45,633 bases of DNA from Mayfieldus sp963841445 (GTDB lineage: Bacteria; Actinomycetota; Thermoleophilia; Solirubrobacterales; 70-9), in contig CAWJCP010000011.1 in the NCBI GenBank assembly GCA_963841445.1, forward strand, positions 1 to 45,633, read 5' to 3'. The notes beneath the pieces are model-generated. The model had not been told where the DNA came from. It made no database searches and was given only the letters and a program-made list of their open reading frames with translations. Both the position numbers and the translations under genes were made by a program. Below, one piece after another: positions 39,157-45,633 of the stretch (positions within the stretch are counted from its first letter, which is position 1; the number at the start of each line of letters is the position of its first letter).

Positions 39157-40827
39157 CTAGCGAGGGCCCCCGCCCGCCGGCCCCGCGGCTGGGGCCGGAT
39201 GGGCCGGCCGGGCGGCATCGGGCAAATGGCGCGGCTGCGGCTGCTTCGGCGGGACCGCGGCCATCGCGTGCTCGGCGACCGCGGTGATCGTGAGGCTCGG
39301 GTTGACGCCCGGGTTGGCGGGGATCGCGGCGCCGTCGCAGATCAGCAGGTTCTCGTAGCCGTACGCTCGGTTGGCGGCGTCGACCACGCCGCGCTCCGGG
39401 TCGGGGCCGATCACGGCGCCGCCGAGGATGTGGGCGGTGGTGGGGATGTTCAGGGTCGACTCGGTAAAGCCGCTCTGCGGGAGGCCGTTGATCCGCTCCG
39501 CGAACCAGCGAGTCGCCTTGTCGGCGGCCGGCAGCCAGGTCGGGTTCGGGCGCTCGGGGTCCTGCTCGGTCTGCAGGCGAACTCCGCTACCGAAGAGCTT
39601 GCGCTTCGGCACCAGGCGCATCGCCGTGTCGGTGGTCTGCATGACCAGCAGGATCACCGTCCGGCGTGACCAGTTTCGCGGCCACAGCAATCGCGCGGCG
39701 CGCAGCGGGTGGCGCAGCATCGCCGCCAGCCAGTGCAGCGGCCTGGTAAGACGGGTGCCGTTGCCGGTCATCGTCGTAAACAGGCGGCTCATCGCGTCGC
39801 CGCCGCGACCGTAGGTGACGACCTCGATGTGGGTGTCGGGATCCGGGTAGATGCTGGAGGTGATCGCGACCGACTTCGCGAAGTCGCGGCTGTCGTCGCG
39901 GGCAGTCACCGCCTGGACCGACTCCGAGTTGGTCCGCACGACGTGGCCGACGCGGTCGGAGAGGCGAGCGAGGGCGCCGGAGCGCCGGCAGTCGGCGAGC
40001 AGCTGATTGGTGCCGAGGGCGCCGGCGGCGACCACCACGCCCCCGGCGGTGAGCTCCTGCGCCTGCGATCCGATCCAGCTGCCGGAGCGGGCGCTGGTCA
40101 CTCGATAGCCCTCCGATCCGTCGGCGGCGCCGAGCGGCCGCACCTCGGTGACCTGGCGCTCGGGGCGGATCTCGACCCCGAGCTTCTCGGCGAACCAGAG
40201 GTAGTTCTTGACCAGCGTGTTCTTGGCGTTGTAGCGGCAGCCGACCATGCAGCTGCCGCAGCGCCGGCAGCCGCTGCGGGCCGGCCCTTCGCCTCCGAAG
40301 TAGGGGTCAGGGACCTCCTTGCCGGCCTCGTCGAAGAAGACGCCGACGCGGGTGTTGGCGAAGCTGTCGCCGACGCCGATCTCCTCCCCGTACTCGCGCA
40401 GCAGCGTGTCCGCGGGCCCGATGCCCTCGTAGTCGGTGACGCCGAGCATCCGCTCGGCGACGTCGTAGTGAGGCGCGAGCTCGGGCTCCCAGTCGGCCAG
40501 CTCAGCCCACTGCGGGTCGCGGAAGAACGCCGGCCGGGCGCGATAGAGGGTGTTTGCGTAGCCGAGGCTGCCGCCGCCCACGCCGCTGCCCGACGCGACG
40601 AAGACGTCCTTGAAGAAGGTCAGGCGCAGCACGCCGCGCAGGCCCAGCTTCGGGCTCCAGAAATAGCGGCGCAGGTTCCAGGTCGACTTGGCGAAGTCCT
40701 CGTCGGCGAAGCGGCGTCCGCACTCCAGCACGCAGACCGAGTAGCCCTTCTCGGCGAGACGGAGCGCCGCGACGCTGCCGCCGAAGCCGGAGCCGATCAC
40801 GATCCAGTCGAAGTCGTGATGCGCCAT
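39157..40827 (-). CDS. GMC-type (cholesterol-oxidase-like) FAD oxidoreductase
   Basis: 556 aa. FAD site IVIGSGFGGSVAALRLAEKG at the N-terminus, VFVASGSGVGGGSLGYANTL as second GMC block, and C-terminal VNPSLTITAVAEHAMA. The central stretch CRRCGSCMVGCRYNAKNTL holds four cysteines, as in the ChoD-like branch of actinobacteria. Substrate probably a sterol or other bulky alcohol, but this cannot be decided. The last 35 residues are Pro/Ala-rich. ATG 40827 begins just before the FAD motif; the frame is open upstream but encodes an unlikely Cys-rich extension. Confidence 0.88.
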   Translation of the reverse strand: MAHHDFDWIVIGSGFGGSVAALRLAEKGYSVCVLECGRRFADEDFAKSTWNLRRYFWSPKLGLRGVLRLTFFKDVFVASGSGVGGGSLGYANTLYRARPAFFRDPQWAELADWEPELAPHYDVAERMLGVTDYEGIGPADTLLREYGEEIGVGDSFANTRVGVFFDEAGKEVPDPYFGGEGPARSGCRRCGSCMVGCRYNAKNTLVKNYLWFAEKLGVEIRPERQVTEVRPLGAADGSEGYRVTSARSGSWIGSQAQELTAGGVVVAAGALGTNQLLADCRRSGALARLSDRVGHVVRTNSESVQAVTARDDSRDFAKSVAITSSIYPDPDTHIEVVTYGRGGDAMSRLFTTMTGNGTRLTRPLHWLAAMLRHPLRAARLLWPRNWSRRTVILLVMQTTDTAMRLVPKRKLFGSGVRLQTEQDPERPNPTWLPAADKATRWFAERINGLPQSGFTESTLNIPTTAHILGGAVIGPDPERGVVDAANRAYGYENLLICDGAAIPANPGVNPSLTITAVAEHAMAAVPPKQPQPRHLPDAARPAHPAPAAGPAGGGPR

Positions 40828-40956
40828 CGCCGGGATTAAAGCGCCCGCAATCAACCGGCGCATCCGCCGCGACCTTTCTGCCGGACGTCCTGCGCATTTT
40901 TGGTGCCCATGGCAACCACAAATGCACCATGAGACGCAGACGTGACTCACGGTCAG

Positions 40957-40986
40957 TTGCTATCGGCGCGGAAATGTGATTAGACT
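40957..40986 (+). promoter_or_regulatory. Promoter of the beta-helix gene, leaderless type
   Basis: TTGCTA (40957-40962) and TAGACT (40981-40986) are 18 bases apart. The -10 ends eight bases before ATG 40995 and no ribosome-binding site is seen, so the transcript is probably leaderless. The layout equals that at 31894-31924. Confidence 0.5.
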
Positions 40987-40994
40987 CACGCCCG

Positions 40995-42833
40995 ATGCTG
41001 GGGAGGAAGAGCTGGATAGGGAGGTTCGCGACGAAGCCCGTTAGGGGGCTCGCGTACGTCGCTGCGGTGCTGGTCGCCCTCGCTATCCCCGCGGTCGCTT
41101 CGGCGCACATCGAGCGCGCCTCCTACTGGCCCGACCCGGCGCCCGACAACTCGGTCAGCCCACCGGCCGGCGGCCACGTGCCGCTGATGCGCACCCTCGC
41201 ATCGGCCCTGGATGACAGCAAGCCGGGGCAGACGCGGGTGGTCTGCCAGCCCGACTCGCTGCAGCGGCTCGGCGCCTCGCTGCACGACGAGTACCTGAAC
41301 GGCTACGACATCCGTCCCCATGACCATCGCAACCTCACGACCTCGCAGCGCAAGCTCCTGGTCAACACCAACATCGCGCTCTGGCACCGCTGCACCTATG
41401 ACGAGATCCAGCCCGCGGTCACCGACTCGGGCAACAACGACCGGGTCGTGGTGATGCCGGGCGTCTACACCGAGCCGACCTCACGCGCGCAGCCGACCAA
41501 CGACCCCGCCTGCGACCAGTACAAGATCACCAACGACAAGAGCCAGTCCGGGGCGGTTTCCTACGAGTACCAGTGGCATTGTCCCAACGACCAGAACCTG
41601 ATCGCCGTCCTCGGCCGCGAGCCGGGATCGACCCCGCCGCCGCAGCCGCCGCTCGAAGATCGCCACGGGATCCCCGACCTCGGCCCCTGCGTCCGCTGCA
41701 ACATGCAGATCGAGGGCTCGGGCGTGAGCGCCGACGACGTAGTGGTTGACAACGGGCGCGTCGCCTCGGGCAACGGGGGCCCCGCGGACCCGGTCAAGGA
41801 CGTCGGCCTGCGAGCCGACCGCGCCGACGGGTTCGTGCTGCGCAACATGACCTTCCGCCACGCCGCCGAGCACGGCATCTACGTGATCGAGTCCGACGGC
41901 TACATCCTCGACCGTTTCAAGACCTTCTGGAACGAGGAATACGGCGTTCTCACCTTTGTCGAGGACCACGGCATCATCGAGAACTGCGAGGCGGCGGGCA
42001 GCGGCGACTCCGGCCTCTACCCCGGCGCCGGCGCCGACACCGGCGAGCAGCGGCCGCCGGGCACGCAGTTCCGCTACAGCCAGGAGATGCGCGGCTGCGA
42101 CATGCACCACAACGCCGGCGGCTACTCGGGCACCGACGGCAACTCCGTCTGGGTGCACGACAACAATTTCTACGACAACGCGCTCGGCTTCAGCACCGAC
42201 GTCTTCACGGCGCCCGGGCACCCCGGCTTCCCGCAGGACTCCGACCTGATCGAGAACAACAACTTCTACGACAACAACTTCAACCCCTATCTGCCGGGCT
42301 CCGACGTCGTGCCGACGGTGCCGTTCCCGGTCGGGACCGGCCTCTGGATCGCGGGCGGCAACAACAACGTCATCCGCAACAACCACTTCTTCGACAACTG
42401 GCGCCGCGGCACGATGCTGTTCTCGGTCCCCGACGCCTTCGTCTGCAACGACCCGACGAACGTCCAGGTCCCGGGCTGCGACCCGGCCCAGACCAACACC
42501 TCGTTCCGCAATCTCCAGCATCACAACGTGATGGGGATCGCGCCCGACGACGCCCACAAGCCCAACGGGACTGATTTCTGGTGGGGTCCATGGGATGGCA
42601 ACACCGGCAATTGCTGGTACCAGAACACGAGCTACAAGCCGATCACCAGCAGCCCGGACCCGCTGCCCGACTGCAACAACGGCCAGAACCCCGAGCAGAG
42701 CGTCGCCACCTTCGACACCAACCCATCGGCGACCGCCGAGCTGTTCGCCTGCCTGGCCGCGGTCGAAACAGGCCCCGATCCGAACGACCCGACCTGCGAC
42801 TGGTTCCGCACCCCGCCGCAGCCGACGCCGTAG
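40995..42833 (+). CDS. Secreted right-handed beta-helix protein
   Basis: 612 aa. A Sec signal peptide (basic start, hydrophobic AYVAAVLVALAIPAV, cleavage after ASA near 37) shows export. Residues 240-520 have the Asn/Asp-rich ladder of parallel beta-helix repeats: DGFVLRNMTFRHAAEHGIYV, HGIIENCEAAGSGDSGLY, DSDLIENNNFYDNNFNPY, NNNVIRNNHFFDNWRRG. Several cysteine pairs suggest disulfides. Such folds occur in carbohydrate-active and surface proteins; catalytic residues cannot be picked, so no enzyme name is given. A lipoprotein gene follows 42 bases later. Confidence 0.85.
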   Translation: MLGRKSWIGRFATKPVRGLAYVAAVLVALAIPAVASAHIERASYWPDPAPDNSVSPPAGGHVPLMRTLASALDDSKPGQTRVVCQPDSLQRLGASLHDEYLNGYDIRPHDHRNLTTSQRKLLVNTNIALWHRCTYDEIQPAVTDSGNNDRVVVMPGVYTEPTSRAQPTNDPACDQYKITNDKSQSGAVSYEYQWHCPNDQNLIAVLGREPGSTPPPQPPLEDRHGIPDLGPCVRCNMQIEGSGVSADDVVVDNGRVASGNGGPADPVKDVGLRADRADGFVLRNMTFRHAAEHGIYVIESDGYILDRFKTFWNEEYGVLTFVEDHGIIENCEAAGSGDSGLYPGAGADTGEQRPPGTQFRYSQEMRGCDMHHNAGGYSGTDGNSVWVHDNNFYDNALGFSTDVFTAPGHPGFPQDSDLIENNNFYDNNFNPYLPGSDVVPTVPFPVGTGLWIAGGNNNVIRNNHFFDNWRRGTMLFSVPDAFVCNDPTNVQVPGCDPAQTNTSFRNLQHHNVMGIAPDDAHKPNGTDFWWGPWDGNTGNCWYQNTSYKPITSSPDPLPDCNNGQNPEQSVATFDTNPSATAELFACLAAVETGPDPNDPTCDWFRTPPQPTP

Positions 42834-42875
42834 GCTCTTCAACCCGGCCGCAGCCGTATCCGTAAGGTTCCCGGC

Positions 42876-43247
42876 ATGATCGCTCGCCGCATCGCGGCCG
42901 CCGCCGCGGCTCTCTTCTGCCTCTTCGCGATTGTCGGCTGCGGGGGATCGGGCTCCAGCAACTCGGCCGCCGGCGTCGGGCCGGACATCGGCGTGACGCT
43001 GCGGCTTGCCGACTGCGACGACTGGAACCAGGCCGATGTCAGCGAGCGTCTGGGAACGGTTCAGGAGCTCAGCAATTTCGCCGGCGGCCCGACCGGCTCA
43101 CCGGCCGGGCACGGCACGACGCTCAGCACCAAGCGCGGCTACGACGTGCTCGACGGCTGGTGCAAGCAGAGCTACGCGCACGGCTTCAAGCTCTACAAGC
43201 TCTACACCCGCGCCGCCGCGTTCAGCAACGTGGTTCCGCAGGGTTAG
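42876..43247 (+). CDS. Putative lipoprotein (123 aa)
   Basis: 123 aa. The signal MIARRIAAAAAALFCLFAIV ends in a lipobox (IVGC) with Cys22 as lipid site, followed by a flexible GGSGSSNSAAG linker. The mature part contains two more cysteines (LADCDDW, GWCKQSY) that may pair. No named family is recognised. It lies close behind the beta-helix gene on the same strand and may share its transcript. Confidence 0.75.
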   Translation: MIARRIAAAAAALFCLFAIVGCGGSGSSNSAAGVGPDIGVTLRLADCDDWNQADVSERLGTVQELSNFAGGPTGSPAGHGTTLSTKRGYDVLDGWCKQSYAHGFKLYKLYTRAAAFSNVVPQG

Positions 43248-43266
43248 GGGCCGAAAAGGGGTAGGC

Positions 43267-43830
43267 CTAGCTGCTGAAGTCGACCGCGACCGGCTCGCGC
43301 TCGCCCGCATTCTCGATCTCGAAGAACTCGCGCGGCGCAAAGCCGCCCTGGTTCGCGATCACCGAGTTCGGGAAGACCTGGATCTTGGTGTTGTAGGCCT
43401 GCACATTGGAGTTGTAGATGCGCCGTGAGGCCTGGATCTCGTCCTCGAGCTCGGAGAGGTTGCGGGTCAGCTGCTGGAAGTTCTCGGTCGCCCGCAGCTG
43501 CGGGTAGTTCTCGGCCACCGCACGCAGGTCGGTCAGCGCGCCTGAGAGCTGCCCTTCGGCCTGCGCGGTCTGGTTGACGCCCCGCGCCGACATTGCCTCC
43601 GCGCGTGCCTTGGTCGCCTTTTCGAACACCTCCCGCTCGTGCGTGGCATAGCCCTTCACGGTCTCGACCAGGTTCGGCACGAGGTCGTGGCGGCGCTTCA
43701 GCTGCACGTCGATGCCGCTCCAGGCTTCGTCGACCCGGTTGCGGGACCCGATCATGCTGTTGCGGATCGCGATGTAGGCCAGCCCGCCGATCACGATCAG
43801 CGCGACCACGACGATGATCACGATTGTCAT
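43267..43830 (-). CDS. LemA family protein
   Basis: 187 aa, the normal LemA length. One N-terminal transmembrane helix (MTIVIIVVVALIVIGGLAYI), then the hallmark NRVDEAWSGIDVQLKRRHDL followed by VPNLVETVKGYA, and ENFQQLTRNLSELEDEIQAS with ARRIYN-type ending and FPNSVIA. Function unclear; members are membrane-bound with a helical domain. AGGAGCAGAG precedes ATG 43830. It converges on the lipoprotein gene. Confidence 0.92.
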   Translation of the reverse strand: MTIVIIVVVALIVIGGLAYIAIRNSMIGSRNRVDEAWSGIDVQLKRRHDLVPNLVETVKGYATHEREVFEKATKARAEAMSARGVNQTAQAEGQLSGALTDLRAVAENYPQLRATENFQQLTRNLSELEDEIQASRRIYNSNVQAYNTKIQVFPNSVIANQGGFAPREFFEIENAGEREPVAVDFSS

Positions 43831-43985
43831 CTCTGCTCCTGTCTGGGCTTCGAGGTTGGATCGGAGGCGCGGTTGGCCTCGCTTCGAGGCGTGATCGTAT
43901 CGCTGTCGGCAGGCCCTTAATCGCAACTCAACCGAGGACGTCAGCCAGGCAGGCACGAGCAGGCGCCCAACTCGACGGTTGTCCA

Positions 43986-44014
43986 TTGCGAGCCCGAAAA
44001 CTGGGTGCTAGTTT
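43986..44014 (+). promoter_or_regulatory. Probable promoter of the Mce operon
   Basis: TTGCGA (43986-43991), 17 bases, TAGTTT (44009-44014). Four of six -35 bases and the TANNNT -10 pattern fit a housekeeping promoter. It lies 65 bases before the GTG start at 44080. The 249-base gap around it holds no gene. Confidence 0.45.
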
Positions 44015-44079
44015 CGCGCCAGGTCGCGCCTCGCCTGGGCGACTGTGGGAACGGGGTATTCCAGGGGGTATTCAGGGAC

Positions 44080-45480
44080 GTGGTAGGAAGCTCATCCGCA
44101 GTGGGGCGGGTAGCCGCCGTAGGGGCGCTTGGCGCCGCCGTCTTGGTGATCGCGCTCCTGCTGCTGCGGGGCGGGGATTCCTATGAGGTGACGGCGGAGT
44201 TCGAGAACGCCGCCCAGCTGGTCAAGGGCAACCTGGTCGAGGTCGCCGGGACCAAGGCCGGCACGATCAAGAACATCTCCCTCGGCCCGCACGGCTCGGC
44301 GGACGTCAAGATGGAGATCGACGGCGACTACGCCCCTCTTCACGAGGGGACGATCGCGACGATCCGTGAGCAATCGCTCTCCGGCGTCGCGAACCGCTTC
44401 ATCCAGCTTCAGATGCCCTCCGCGGATCAGCGCGGCGCTGCGATTCCCGACGGCGGCACCCTCCCGATCTCGGACACCGTCTCCGAGGTCGATCTCGATC
44501 AGCTGTTCAACACCCTGGACAAGAAGACCGTCGGCCATTTCAGGCAGCTGATCAAGGGCTTCGCCACAGCCAACAAGGGGATCGGAAAGCCAACCAACGC
44601 CGGCTTTCACTACCTGAGCCCCTTCTTGTCCACGTCGCGCCAGGTCTTCGGCGAGCTGACCCTCGACGAGCGCCGCTTCGAGCGCCTGATCGTCGACACC
44701 TCCTCGCTGTCCGGGGCGCTCGCCCAGCGGGCCCCCGATCTCACCCAGTTCGTCTCCAACACCAACCGGATGATGGGCGCGATTGCCTCCGAGAACCGCA
44801 GCCTCGCCAGCGCCCTCGGTGAGCTTCCCAACTTCATGCGCAACTTCAACACCACCGGGGTCAACCTGCGGGCGACGCTCGACGACCTCGATCCTCTGGT
44901 CAGCGCCTCAAAGCCCGTGGCGCGCAAGCTGCGCCCGTTCACGCACCAGCTGCGCGGCTTTGCGACCGACGCCGTGCCGGCGATCGGCGATCTTGAGCAC
45001 ATCGTGCGCCGGCCGGGGGCCGACAACGACCTCGTCGAGCTGACCCGCCTGCAGGTCCCGTTGGCCCAGATCGCGGTCGGCCCGGTGGACCGCAACGGCG
45101 CCAGCAGACGCGGCGCGCTTCCTGAGTCGCGCGACGCCCTGGTCGGCAGCCTGCCCCAGCTCTCGTTCTTCCGTCCTTACCTAACCGAAGAGGCGCTGAG
45201 CGGCTGGTTCGACGACTTCGGGCACTCGGGCATCGTTGACGCCAACGGCGGCCTGGGCCGGATCAGCACCACGTTCAACGTCTTCTCGCCCTCACTGCCG
45301 GGCGGATTGCCGGACCTGATCGGCTCGCTCCCGAAGAGCCCGATCACCGCCGGCCTCACCACCGACCAGCTGCGCCGCTGCCCGGGCGCGAACGAGCGTC
45401 CGTCGCCGGACGGCTCGAACCCGTTCACCGACAACGGAACCCTGAACTGCGACCCGAGCGAGGTGCCGCCGGGGCCGTGA
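44080..45480 (+). CDS. MlaD/Mce-family protein
   Basis: 466 aa. One N-terminal transmembrane helix (VAAVGALGAAVLVIALLLLR) precedes the MlaD domain: YEVTAEFENAAQLVKGNLVE, VAGTKAGTIKNISLGPHGSA. A long helical region follows (220-360) and then a Pro/Gly-rich tail. Mce proteins form the tunnel of an ABC-type lipid importer across the cell envelope. The GTG start gives a natural N-terminus; the frame is open 25 codons further but overlaps the likely promoter. It overlaps the next mce gene (GTGA). Confidence 0.88.
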   Translation: MVGSSSAVGRVAAVGALGAAVLVIALLLLRGGDSYEVTAEFENAAQLVKGNLVEVAGTKAGTIKNISLGPHGSADVKMEIDGDYAPLHEGTIATIREQSLSGVANRFIQLQMPSADQRGAAIPDGGTLPISDTVSEVDLDQLFNTLDKKTVGHFRQLIKGFATANKGIGKPTNAGFHYLSPFLSTSRQVFGELTLDERRFERLIVDTSSLSGALAQRAPDLTQFVSNTNRMMGAIASENRSLASALGELPNFMRNFNTTGVNLRATLDDLDPLVSASKPVARKLRPFTHQLRGFATDAVPAIGDLEHIVRRPGADNDLVELTRLQVPLAQIAVGPVDRNGASRRGALPESRDALVGSLPQLSFFRPYLTEEALSGWFDDFGHSGIVDANGGLGRISTTFNVFSPSLPGGLPDLIGSLPKSPITAGLTTDQLRRCPGANERPSPDGSNPFTDNGTLNCDPSEVPPGP

Positions 45481-45633
45481 GACGGATCGCGCTGATAGTC
45501 GCCCTGCTGCTCTGCGCACCGGTGGCGCTGCTGGTCGCAAGCGCCGGCGCCGACGACAGCCACACCTACAAGATCGAGCTTGACAACGCCTTCGGCCTCG
45601 TCAAGGGCTCCGAGGTGCGGATCGCCGGGGTGA
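45477..45633 (+). CDS. Second MlaD/Mce-family protein, cut by the window end
   Basis: Only the first 52 codons are present. GTG 45477 overlaps the previous stop. The start encodes a signal/transmembrane segment (IALIVALLLCAPVALLVASA) and then the beginning of an MlaD domain (YKIELDNAFGLVKGSEVRIA), paralogous to the preceding gene. Several mce genes in a row with an ABC permease and ATPase would be expected beyond the window. Confidence 0.8.
   Translation, partial: MRRIALIVALLLCAPVALLVASAGADDSHTYKIELDNAFGLVKGSEVRIAGV

Noticed and set aside
44054..44071. Two GGGTAT boxes before the mce gene
   Set aside because: No matching -35 within 12-16 bases. The TTGCGA/TAGTTT pair further upstream is a better promoter candidate.

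Overview
The window is high-GC actinobacterial DNA, most likely from a Thermoleophilia (Solirubrobacterales-like) genome. This rests on gene content and style: an AbiEi/DUF559 gene, an MlaD/Mce operon, a qcrCAB operon joined to cta genes, a SigB/SigF partner-switching cassette, many GTG starts and ATGA/GTGA overlaps. There is no 16S gene to confirm it. No CRISPR array, insertion sequence or phage is visible.

Layout. 1-1300: tRNA-Pro(CGG), then a DUF559 nuclease-like gene bounded by 44-bp palindromes. 1324-8858 (minus): one tightly overlapped operon of a TPP enzyme, enolase-superfamily enzyme, FAD/Fe-S dehydrogenase, zinc ribbon, DUF4396 and DedA proteins. 8989-13309: VKOR-like protein, then SDR, GH15 glycosidase and VTT membrane protein. 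13298-16700 (minus): YihY/BrkB protein and an MFS transporter with a long coiled-coil tail. 16790-21001: small Cys/His protein, second MFS transporter, Crp/Fnr regulator, YjdF-like membrane protein, PHP phosphoesterase. 21069-30384: respiration, with a SCO1-TlpA fusion, CtaG, and a minus-strand operon ctaC-ctaD-ctaE-(small membrane protein)-qcrC-qcrA-qcrB. All visible c-type haem domains there are membrane-tethered or fused, as expected of an actinobacterial bc-aa3 supercomplex.

30686-38384 is a general-stress block: DJ-1/PfpI protein, STAS antagonist, SpoIIE-type phosphatase, RsbW-like kinase with a second degenerate kinase domain, SigB/SigF-type sigma factor, UdgX-like uracil-DNA glycosylase, a zinc-finger protein, a DUF72 protein and a small membrane protein. 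Superoxide dismutase follows at 38455. Four promoters here match the sigma-B/sigma-F pattern (GTTT, 12-14 spacer bases after the hexamer, GGGTA), and two more face outward at 16711-16777. I read these as a locally visible regulon of the sigma factor at 35398-36198.

39157-45633: GMC oxidoreductase, secreted beta-helix protein, lipoprotein, LemA, and the start of an Mce operon cut off by the window end.

Five genes in the first 21 kb carry single-base frameshifts (six in all) while the last 24 kb shows none. Assembly error is the simplest explanation, but real decay is not excluded.
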